Shown one piece after another: positions 1-6,135 of a DNA stretch of 9,231 nt. The translations under genes were made by a program, and so were the position numbers. Within the stretch, counting starts at the first letter, position 1, and each line of letters begins with the position of its first letter. The notes under the pieces were generated by a model that had not been told where the DNA came from, ran no database searches, and was given only the letters and a program-made list of their open reading frames with translations. The stretch lies in the NCBI GenBank assembly GCA_913043885.1, contig CAJWOB010000072.1, forward strand, positions 1 through 9,231, read 5' to 3'. The stretch is from an uncultured Spirochaetaceae bacterium (GTDB lineage: Bacteria; Spirochaetota; Spirochaetia; SZUA-6; Bin103).

Positions 1-1023
1 GTAGTCGACCCCTCCCCCGGCGGTAAGCGCGTCGTAGCTAGGCTGCCGGGTGAGGTCGTAGACCGGGCCGAAGTAGGTCGGCACGAAGTTGGGGCCGAGG
101 ATGCGCAGCTGCGCTCCGTAGGTGAGGAAATTGAACAGCATGCCGCGAAAGCCGATGGCACTGCCGCTGACCGGCTCGACCGTGGTGTCCGACGGGGCAA
201 GAGCCGCGTAGTCTGCGAATGCCACCAGGGTGGCCGCATCGGTGTTGACGATGGGCTGAACGATGTCGACGCCGAAGGCGCTTACCGTGTCGTCCTCGAC
301 CACTGACGGAGAGTGCTTGTCGATGTCGGTGTCGGTGGCAAACGTGAAGCCGGCCTGGATGTTCTTGAGAACCGGTATGTCGGTGCCGATGAGAGGGCGA
401 GCAAACAGGCGGGCGCCGATAACGTCGAAGGCGGCGAGGTTGCCGACGAACGTCTCGAGACCGATGAACGGGAAGTTGAACAGCTGGCCGTCGACGTTGA
501 GATTGAGTCCGAAGATGCGGGTCTCCGGCAAGAACAACGTGTTGTCGTAGTTGCCGACTATGAAGCCGTTGCCGAGCGTGGTGTCGTCGATCAACCCGAG
601 CTTGATGAACAGCGGCTCTCCGCGCTGCCCCCAACTGATGAACTGGATCTTCGGCAGGTACAGCTCTATGAAGCTGACGCCAGCCAGAGCTGGGTCCCAG
701 TCCTCGGGTCTGATCTCGAAGTCGTTGCCGTCGCCGCCGGTAAAGCGGTAGTGCAGCACGATATCCAGGCCGATCCCGAACTTGCCGATGTCGAATTCTG
801 GCGAGATGGCCAGCTTCTGGAAGCTGATGCCATCGGGAAATCCGTCCACATCGAGGTCGTCACCGTCGCCGGGGAAGAGCTCGGTACCGATGCCGAGCCA
901 CAGCCCGAAATCGGGCAGCAATTCGCCCTCCTCCTGGCCGATAGCCATTGGCGCGGCGAGCAGCAGTGTTGCGACGAACGGAACAAGGGCGCGTTGGGAG
1001 CGCGTGGCAAACTTTTTCAGCAT
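1..1023 (-). CDS. Exported beta-rich protein, probable outer-membrane barrel (3' end cut by window)
   Basis: An uninterrupted frame of 341 codons starts at ATG 1023 and leaves the window at base 1 without a stop. The start is supported by a good Shine-Dalgarno (GGAGG at 1032-1028, about 4 bases from the ATG). A classic signal peptide follows: positive MLKKFATRSQR, then a hydrophobic stretch (VPFVATLLLAAPMAIG), with cleavage likely just before QEEGE. The mature part alternates short hydrophobic/aromatic strands with Gly/Asp turns (for example FGIGLDIVLHYRF, FPFIGLETFVGNL, FDVIGARLFARPL), which is the pattern of an outer-membrane beta-barrel. No enzyme motif is visible. I recall similar exported proteins from spirochaetes but cannot name a family. 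It follows another exported protein on the same strand after a 130-base gap with its own promoter candidate, so it may be transcribed separately. A soluble periplasmic beta protein is the main alternative. Confidence 0.8.
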   Translation of the reverse strand, partial: MLKKFATRSQRALVPFVATLLLAAPMAIGQEEGELLPDFGLWLGIGTELFPGDGDDLDVDGFPDGISFQKLAISPEFDIGKFGIGLDIVLHYRFTGGDGNDFEIRPEDWDPALAGVSFIELYLPKIQFISWGQRGEPLFIKLGLIDDTTLGNGFIVGNYDNTLFLPETRIFGLNLNVDGQLFNFPFIGLETFVGNLAAFDVIGARLFARPLIGTDIPVLKNIQAGFTFATDTDIDKHSPSVVEDDTVSAFGVDIVQPIVNTDAATLVAFADYAALAPSDTTVEPVSGSAIGFRGMLFNFLTYGAQLRILGPNFVPTYFGPVYDLTRQPSYDALTAGGGVDY

Positions 1024-1053
1024 GAGCCCTCCAGACTGGGCGGCGGCCGCCGG

Positions 1054-1073
1054 GGCGCGCGACTGCGCGCGCC
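1054..1073 (-). promoter_or_regulatory. Perfect GC hairpin in the leader of the exported protein gene
   Basis: GGCGCGCG at 1054-1061 and CGCGCGCC at 1066-1073 form an 8-bp perfect stem around a 4-base loop. A 12-base perfect palindrome, CGGCGGCCGCCG (1041-1052), lies between it and the Shine-Dalgarno. Both fall in the predicted transcribed leader of the gene starting at 1023. There is no T-run after the stem in either direction, so a canonical intrinsic terminator is unlikely. An mRNA-stabilising or translation-modulating leader structure is possible but is inference. Confidence 0.4.
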
Positions 1074-1095
1074 AATGCCGGGGTCGCCCGTTGCC

Positions 1096-1124
1096 AGTAT
1101 ATACCCCGCCAACCGCGATATCCA
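1096..1124 (-). promoter_or_regulatory. Sigma70-type promoter candidate for the exported protein at 1-1023
   Basis: On the minus strand, TGGATA (1124-1119; 4 of 6 matches to TTGACA) is followed after exactly 17 bases by TATACT (1101-1096; 5 of 6 matches to TATAAT). Transcription would begin near 1089, leaving a leader of about 65 bases that contains the hairpin and palindrome. The element sits in the 130-base gap between two minus-strand genes and is AT-rich against a very GC-rich background, which makes chance less likely. It has not been tested. Confidence 0.45.
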
Positions 1125-1153
1125 CGAAGCCGGTGCCGAAGGCAGCAGCTCCT

Positions 1154-2186
1154 TTACAGGTCGACACTTAACGTGAGCGTTGCGCTCACGCCGACCGCCA
1201 CCGCCCACGGCGATGCATCCGGGGCGCTGCCGGGGCTGCGGGGGCTGCCGGTTGGCGCTGCCTCGGCGGCCACCGCCAGCTCGCCCCTCCAAGTGGTGAA
1301 CTGTCCACGAAACCGGGGCAACTCCAGTAAGCGTAATCGCGCCGCTGTCGGTGTCGACCGAGGCATCGTCAGCTGCCAGCAGGCGATAGGAGCGTCCGTC
1401 GGAGCCGTCCAGCGGTCCACCCTCCTGCTCGGCCAGCAGCGTAACCGACGCCACCGCAGCATCCGGCAGGTAGAAGAAGCGCCCGCGGACGTAATCGCCG
1501 AGTGCCACACGCGACTCCTCCACCAGGCTATTCCCTTGGAACAGCCGCTCCGCACGTCGCACTCGCTCGTGGCGGACGATGACGCGGTGCTGGGAGCGCT
1601 CGGTCGCCAGCTCGGCGTTGATGCCGATGGCGTCCTGCACGGTGGGGAGCTCGATGAAGGGATAGCGTGGCGCCGCGAAGGCGACGTTGCCGATGTACAG
1701 GTGGCGCAGCAGCTCCGGGGCACGCGCCTGGTAGCCACCAAACAGCAGGATCGAGTCGAAGTCCCCCTGTAGCTGCGTCTCCAGGAAGTAGCGTTCGGCT
1801 AGCCAGATCGAGAAGCTGAGCTCAGGAATACTCTCCAGCCCGGTGGCCGGCAGCGCAGCGATCGAAACCGGGAACGCGGGTGCCGTACCCGGTGCGAAGC
1901 GGGCAGCCAGGGTGCCCGACAGCGTGGTGCGCCACCTCCCTTGCAGGAAGAAGTCGACCTCGTCGTCGCCAATGCTCAGGCTCAACAGAGAGGCGGCAGA
2001 CTCTGGCAGCGGCCCGGCCAGTGGAGGCAGGCCAGCGCCGGCGGCCTCCTGGCCAGCCGCGGATACCGTGGTTCCGGCCGCCAGCAACAGGCAGCCGGCC
2101 CAGAGCGCGCGGGCGCCGCGCGGTGCTGGCAGCGGCCGATAAGCGGCTACCTCGTTGCCGTCGCGATTCCCGGCATCTCCCTTCAT
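1154..2186 (-). CDS. Exported beta-rich protein of unknown function, one apparent frameshift
   Basis: The frame begins at ATG 2186. A long polar n-region (about 26 residues) precedes a hydrophobic core (LWAGCLLLAAGTTVSAAG) and a likely signal-peptidase cut before QEAAG. The body has beta-type segments such as VDFFLQGRWRTTLSG, ESIPELSFSIWLAERYF, YVRGRFFYLPDA and DGRSYRLL. Near 1315-1318 the good frame changes. Removing one base of the GGGG run (CCCC on the coding strand) joins ITLTGVA to RFRGQFTTWRGELAVAAEA and gives exactly 344 codons, ending at TAA 1156-1154 with a barrel-like last strand (SATLTLSVDL). Without the correction the frame runs into low-quality Arg/Pro-rich sequence. I recall RGRFF.LPD and DGRSYRLL from much larger spirochaetal exported proteins, so this may be a short relative or only the N-terminal part of one; that memory is unverified. 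Its start lies 10 bases from the divergent DUF503 gene. No Shine-Dalgarno sits close to 2186 (AGGAG lies more than 20 bases upstream), so the start is uncertain. Confidence 0.65.
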
Positions 2187-2196
2187 AGTGCGCTCG

Positions 2197-2505
2197 ATGG
2201 TGGTTTCGCTCCTGTGGTTGTTGCTCGACCTGCCCGAAGCGAGCTCCTTGAAGGACAAACGACGGATAGTGGCATCGATGAAGGAGCGGGTGATATCAAA
2301 GTACCGCGTGGCGGCGGCCGAAGTGGGCCGCAACGACGTGCAGCGCAGCTGTGAATTCGGCTGTGCCCTGGTCTCCAACTCCGCCAGCCATGGGGAGAGC
2401 GTGATGCAGCGGGTGAGCGAATATGTCGAGACGTCCTTCCCCGTCGCTATTCGCGCGGTCGAGCTGTACTCCGAACACCATGGGCCGTCGCGCGGCGACA
2501 GCTAG
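2197..2505 (+). CDS. DUF503 / YlxP-family small protein
   Basis: The frame encodes 102 residues starting MVVSLLWLLLDLPEASSLKD. The family signature is clear: an N-terminal strand, then the SLKDKRRIVASMKERV segment, the AVAEVG-like motif (AAAEVGRNDVQR), CALVSNSASHGE, and a closing helix-strand with a Val-Glu-Leu end (IRAVELYSEH). Length matches the roughly 90-110 residues usual for the family. DUF503 proteins are small cytoplasmic alpha/beta proteins. In Firmicutes the member YlxP lies in the nusA-infB-rbfA region and is suspected to act in ribosome or translation biology, but no reaction is established. I chose ATG 2197 because it begins the conserved strand; the same frame is open upstream and GTG 2188 is possible. 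There is no clear Shine-Dalgarno. The gene is divergent from the exported protein (start 2186) and tail-to-tail with the HD hydrolase, sharing its stop palindrome. Confidence 0.85.
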   Translation: MVVSLLWLLLDLPEASSLKDKRRIVASMKERVISKYRVAAAEVGRNDVQRSCEFGCALVSNSASHGESVMQRVSEYVETSFPVAIRAVELYSEHHGPSRGDS

Positions 2506-3779
2506 TGCTCCCCGAGCACCTCGGCAAGCGCCGGCTGCACATGACTGGGCGTCACTGCATCCTCCGGCGCCAAGATGGTGACCGCCCGCAGCTGGCGGTG
2601 AAAGCCCGCCACCACATCTCGATCGAATACCGTCTGGGTGGCAGCCGGGGCGCCCTCCACGTCGATGTCGACCTCGAAGGAGATCGACTCCGGAACGTCA
2701 ATTACCACCTCGTGTGGGTCGATCGGCCGCCCGCCGCGAGACGACAACAACTCCGCCAGCTGCGCCTCCAGCGGCAGACGCGCAGCCGGGGCCTCGAGCG
2801 GCGCGTGCCGCAACTGGTCGTATGGCTCGGTGTGCACAACCCGTAGCAGGCGTCGCTCGAAGACGCGGGCTGCCAGCGCGCGGCTCGGGGGTGGCGCATC
2901 GGACAGCAGCCGCTGGAACCCGGCATCGTCCTGGTGGTACAGCTGCGCCGCCACGAGGGCGCCCTCCTCCATCGCTACGAGCACCGCCTTCTTTATCATG
3001 GAGGTGGCGGCGCGTACCGTCTTGTGCCAGTACACCGTGCGGTACATCAGGTAGCGGGCGAACAACGTGGCCTCGATGGCAGGCACCCCTTTGCGCGCCA
3101 TCGTCAGTCGATCGCCACCTGGCCCCGATGCCAGCGTAAGGGCACCGAGGACGTAGTCGATGTCCTGGATGCCGTAGGGGACGCCACAGTGATAGGCGTC
3201 GCGATTGAGGTAGTCCAGCTTGTCGGGATCGAGCAACCCCGACAGCAGCCGGCGGAACAGTGGCAGTGACGGACTGTCGACGCCCGCGTTAGCGCCGGCG
3301 TCGACGACGCTGGCGACAAGCGCGGGGTCGACGCCCAGCCGCTCTCGAAAAAGGGCGCTCGGCTCGGGCGACCGCACCCAGTCGGCGGTGAGCTGCTCGT
3401 GGCGGCGAAGGCCCAGGTCCTTGAGAGAATGGGCGTAGGGGTAGTGACCAACGTCATGGATCAGGGCGGCGAACAGGAACGCCCGCGCCTCTTCCGGCTC
3501 CAGCTGCCACTCGGAAGTGCGCAGCAACTGGGTTAGCAGCAGGCGGGCTAGGTGGAACACCCCCAGACTGTGCGCGAAGCGGGAGTGGGTGGCGCCTGGG
3601 TATACTATATGCGCAGGCCCCAGCTGCATGATGCCGCGGAGCTCTTGAAACCCGGCCAGTTGGATGATGGCGCGAACGTCTTCGGACACCGCAATGTGCT
3701 GCCAGAGGGGGTCTCGAATCGCGTGGTGGTAGTCCTCCGACAGGTGCCGCAGGGTGCGCGAGCGAGGCGAGGGTGGCAC
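2502..3779 (-). CDS. HD-domain phosphohydrolase (COG1078, dGTPase/SAMHD1-like)
   Basis: A protein of about 425 residues read from GTG 3779. The metal-binding HD set is complete: H65 in GATHSRFAHSLG, H108-D109 in LIHDVGHYPYAHSLKDLG, and D186 in LDPDKLDYLNRDAYHCG. The N-terminal RDPLWQHI, then LRGIMQLGPAHIVYPG, is typical of COG1078 proteins related to dNTP triphosphohydrolases and SAMHD1. The expected activity is metal-dependent hydrolysis of a nucleotide, possibly dNTP to nucleoside plus triphosphate, in the cytoplasm; the substrate is not shown by sequence. The C-terminal third is variable, as in relatives. The start is uncertain: GTG 3779 leaves an 18-residue unconserved lead and lacks a Shine-Dalgarno. 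An ATG at 3786, one frame over, would give a good start (MSRATLAS) if one base of a C run were removed. Frames upstream of 3779 are Arg/Pro-rich noise that overlaps the divergent lipoprotein gene. Confidence 0.88.
   Translation of the reverse strand: MPPSPRSRTLRHLSEDYHHAIRDPLWQHIAVSEDVRAIIQLAGFQELRGIMQLGPAHIVYPGATHSRFAHSLGVFHLARLLLTQLLRTSEWQLEPEEARAFLFAALIHDVGHYPYAHSLKDLGLRRHEQLTADWVRSPEPSALFRERLGVDPALVASVVDAGANAGVDSPSLPLFRRLLSGLLDPDKLDYLNRDAYHCGVPYGIQDIDYVLGALTLASGPGGDRLTMARKGVPAIEATLFARYLMYRTVYWHKTVRAATSMIKKAVLVAMEEGALVAAQLYHQDDAGFQRLLSDAPPPSRALAARVFERRLLRVVHTEPYDQLRHAPLEAPAARLPLEAQLAELLSSRGGRPIDPHEVVIDVPESISFEVDIDVEGAPAATQTVFDRDVVAGFHRQLRAVTILAPEDAVTPSHVQPALAEVLGEH
2505..2519 (+). terminator. 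Small hairpin at the tail-to-tail gene junction
   Basis: GTGCTC (2505-2510) and GAGCAC (2514-2519) form a 6-bp stem with a CCC loop directly after the DUF503 stop and within the last codons of the HD gene. No T-run follows, so termination function is only a weak possibility. It is the only hairpin visible at this junction. Confidence 0.2.
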
Positions 3780-3820
3780 GCGACATTGTAACACCGGGTC
3801 GGTTGCAGCTGGCGCGCGAG

Positions 3821-4612
3821 GTGAACCGTGTCGCGCTGTGGCGCCAGCTGCCATTCCTATCTGCCGCGTTGCTGGTGCTGGCCCTGGCCGGTTGCCAGCC
3901 CCGCGCCGACACCGCCCAGACGGAGGAGGCGGCCTCCCCAGGGGGCGCGTCCGCCTCCCCAGCAGGAACGGGCGCGGTCGCGTCGCCGGACGGGGACCCC
4001 GCCTCCAGCACCGCCGCTGTTGCCACCCTCGCGACCGGGCAGCAGGCAAGGACCAGGATTGCCGTGGAGCGCCCGAGCTCGTCGGAGCCGCCGCCAGGGG
4101 GTGCCGACCGGTCGCCGGACGCAGCGCTGGCGCCTGGGGCCGCGGGCAAGGCGCCGACGGAGCTCCACGCCAGCGCCGCCGCTCCGCTGATGCCCGAGGA
4201 TTTCGCCATCGGCCCGCTCCAGGATGCGGTCGCCGGCCCCGCCCCTATCCGCGACGCTGTGGAGGTGATCGTTGGATTTCTTCGCGGTCTTGCCGACGGT
4301 CAGTTGGCGGTGGACCTGGTCGATCAGGAGGTGCTGGCTGACCTTCGCCGTTCGCTGGGACCCGAGTTGCAGCAAGGCCCGCTGCCGGTAGCAGCCCGCG
4401 TCGGTGCGATCGAGGAGGATGGCGACACCGCCTGGGCCCGGGTCCGGCTGTTCGGCACCGGCCGGGTGGACGGCGAGATCTATCTGGTACGACGCGCGAA
4501 GGACTGGCGGGTCACGGACGTACAGGTAGATCTGCGTGGCCTCGCGGTACCCTATGAAGCGGCGGGTGAGCCGTTCTTCCCCGCCTCGTATCGATGGTTG
4601 CTTATCAATTGA
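3821..4612 (+). CDS. Predicted lipoprotein with low-complexity linker and C-terminal globular domain
   Basis: Read from GTG 3821, the protein has 263 residues. A textbook lipoprotein signal opens it: RVALWRQ, a hydrophobic core (LPFLSAALLVLALAG) and the lipobox L-A-G-C with the acylated Cys at about residue 25. About 110 residues of Ala/Pro/Gly/Ser-rich linker follow. The globular C-terminal part starts near MPEDFAIGPLQDAV and holds a helical stretch (RDAVEVIVGFLRGLADGQLA), then beta strands (DTAWARVRLFG, GEIYLVRRAKDWRVTDVQV). That order is reminiscent of small NTF2-like or lipoprotein accessory domains, but I do not recognise a family. GTG 3773 in the same frame would add 16 residues before the signal and is less likely. 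The stop TGA (4610-4612) overlaps the next gene's ATG (4612) by one base, so the two are probably translationally coupled. It should sit on a membrane surface facing the periplasm. Confidence 0.78.
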   Translation: MNRVALWRQLPFLSAALLVLALAGCQPRADTAQTEEAASPGGASASPAGTGAVASPDGDPASSTAAVATLATGQQARTRIAVERPSSSEPPPGGADRSPDAALAPGAAGKAPTELHASAAAPLMPEDFAIGPLQDAVAGPAPIRDAVEVIVGFLRGLADGQLAVDLVDQEVLADLRRSLGPELQQGPLPVAARVGAIEEDGDTAWARVRLFGTGRVDGEIYLVRRAKDWRVTDVQVDLRGLAVPYEAAGEPFFPASYRWLLIN

Positions 4613-6135
4613 TGCGCGCGTCCCGCCATTTGCCACCGCCGGTGACGCACGGCATGCCGCGCACGCTGGCGCTTGCGCTATCGCTCGTGTTGGGGCTCAC
4701 CGCCGCCCCGGTAACCGCTCAGCCCGACGTAGTTGCCGAGATAGACCGCATTGCCACGGCGGCTGCGGAGCTTGCCGCCACCCAGGTAAAGGATGCCGAC
4801 GCGGTAACGCTGCACCTGGCGCCGTTCCTTACCGACAGCGGCGACGACACCCCACTCGGCAACCGCATCCGCAGCGCCACCCACCTCCAGCTGCTGTCCA
4901 CCTTCTCCGCCACCCGCATCGACCGCTCCGCCAGCGTTCCGGTCGAGAGCGGCTTTACCCTCTCCGCCGAGATCCAACCGTTCCGTCAGGTGGTGCGGGT
5001 GGTGGTAATGGTGCTGCGCGACCGGTCACTCCTCGACGGGCTGCGGATCGACCTGCAAATGAGCGCCGAGGTGCAGGAGCTGCTGCTGCCGGACGCCGTC
5101 GATCAGCCGGGTGACACCCGCCGGGAGATCGACAGCTACGAACCCGACGACATCCCTGGATTCGAAGTACCGCTCGATGTGGCAACCGATGCCGAGGTAG
5201 GCCGCAGCCTCACCCGGGGGGATCGCGATCGCTTCTCCTTCTACGTACCCGCCTCCACGGCAATTCGCATCTGGGTACAGGCGGATATGGACACGCAGCT
5301 GTTCCTGTTCCAGGAGGGCGATCGCTCGCCGTTGGCGGTAAACGACGACTGGGAGGAGCCTGGCGGCTCGCGGCTCGAGCTGCAATTGCTGGAGGGCTGG
5401 TACGTGGCGGAGGTAGTGGGCTACGACGACGCGGTATCTGGGCCCTACACGCTGCATCTGTCCGAGGTGGCGGCCACCGAGGAGTCTGCCCCGCAGCCGC
5501 AGGCACTCCCCGCGGCCATCCGAGCGGGGGAGCGCCAGCTGCGGGCAGTGGGCGGCGACACCCCGGATCGCGTCGAGCTCCGGGCGTCTACCCCGGGTTT
5601 CTACGCCCTGGATGCCAGGGCCGATGGTGTGGGGATTATGATGCAGGTGTCGCACCCGGAGGCCACCCGGCCGCTGCTGGACGCCAGCCTGGCGCTCGAC
5701 GCCGAACGCCAGGTGGCAACGCTGTTCGTGGGGGCGCAGCCGTTGGTGGCAACCGTGGCGCAGCTGTCCCCCGACGGCGACCTGACCCGCTACGAGCTTG
5801 CCTTCGTCAAGATAAGCCCGAAGCGCGCGTTTGCCGACGGCGCCGCCGCCACACTGCGGCTGGCGGGAGGGGTGGCAAGTCAGACCCTGCGGCTGTTCGA
5901 CGCCGACGAGTACGTGGCCGCGGCGGACGGCGCCTTTGGTGAGGTGTCGATGCGGGTGTTCTCACTCCCGGACATGCGCGAGATCGAAGGCGTGCCGCAC
6001 CGGCAGTTCGACGATATGGCGACGCGTCAGCTCAGCCCGGGCGACTACCTCGTCGAGGTGGTGGGAGTGGAAGCTGGTGACACAGTCCGGGTTTGCTGGA
6101 CGCGCTCTCGGAGCACAGTACAATGCATTAGATAG
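4612..6135 (+). CDS. Exported PPC-domain protein with repeated beta-sandwich segments
   Basis: A protein of 507 residues starting at ATG 4612, which overlaps the lipoprotein stop. A second ATG at 4654 (MPRTLALALSLVLG) would give a more compact signal peptide. Cleavage is likely after PVTA, before QPDVV. Residues of about 38-165 form an alpha/beta region (AEIDRIATAAAELAATQV, HLAPFL, LGNRIRSATHLQLLSTFSA) that recalls the FlgO/CsgG type of periplasmic domain; this is tentative. Residues of about 175-285 match the prokaryotic pre-peptidase C-terminal (PPC) domain: YEPDD, LTRGDRDRFSFYV, DTQLFLF, NDDWEEPGGSRLE and GWYVAEVVGYDD. Later segments repeat the theme in weaker form, ending LSPGDYLVEVVGVEAGDTV. 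PPC domains are beta-sandwich modules common on exported enzymes and surface proteins, and no catalytic domain is visible here. It is the middle gene of a three-gene set. Its TAG (6133-6135) overlaps the GTG start of the PilZ gene by one base. Confidence 0.82.
   Translation: MRASRHLPPPVTHGMPRTLALALSLVLGLTAAPVTAQPDVVAEIDRIATAAAELAATQVKDADAVTLHLAPFLTDSGDDTPLGNRIRSATHLQLLSTFSATRIDRSASVPVESGFTLSAEIQPFRQVVRVVVMVLRDRSLLDGLRIDLQMSAEVQELLLPDAVDQPGDTRREIDSYEPDDIPGFEVPLDVATDAEVGRSLTRGDRDRFSFYVPASTAIRIWVQADMDTQLFLFQEGDRSPLAVNDDWEEPGGSRLELQLLEGWYVAEVVGYDDAVSGPYTLHLSEVAATEESAPQPQALPAAIRAGERQLRAVGGDTPDRVELRASTPGFYALDARADGVGIMMQVSHPEATRPLLDASLALDAERQVATLFVGAQPLVATVAQLSPDGDLTRYELAFVKISPKRAFADGAAATLRLAGGVASQTLRLFDADEYVAAADGAFGEVSMRVFSLPDMREIEGVPHRQFDDMATRQLSPGDYLVEVVGVEAGDTVRVCWTRSRSTVQCIR

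Noticed and set aside
1017..1153. Extension of the upstream exported protein down to 1017
   Set aside because: This frame results from the shift at 1315-1318. It runs through the promoter, hairpin and leader of the next gene and becomes Arg/Pro-rich.
313..1176. Long plus-strand open frame opposite the exported protein gene
   Set aside because: High GC makes antisense frames long. The minus-strand frame has a signal peptide, a Shine-Dalgarno and beta-barrel pattern, while this one is featureless and acidic.
3600..3610. TATACTATAT as a promoter element
   Set aside because: It encodes conserved residues of the HD protein on the minus strand (the IVYPG segment), which explains it without a promoter.
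3780..4209. Minus-strand open frames upstream of the HD gene, including the Arg/Pro-rich extension to 4049
   Set aside because: They lie antisense to the lipoprotein linker, have biased composition and do not match HD-family N-termini.
6119..6124. TACAAT as a -10 for the PilZ gene
   Set aside because: No -35 at 16-18 bases, and the start would be only about 4 bases from the GTG. Overlap with the upstream gene favours read-through.
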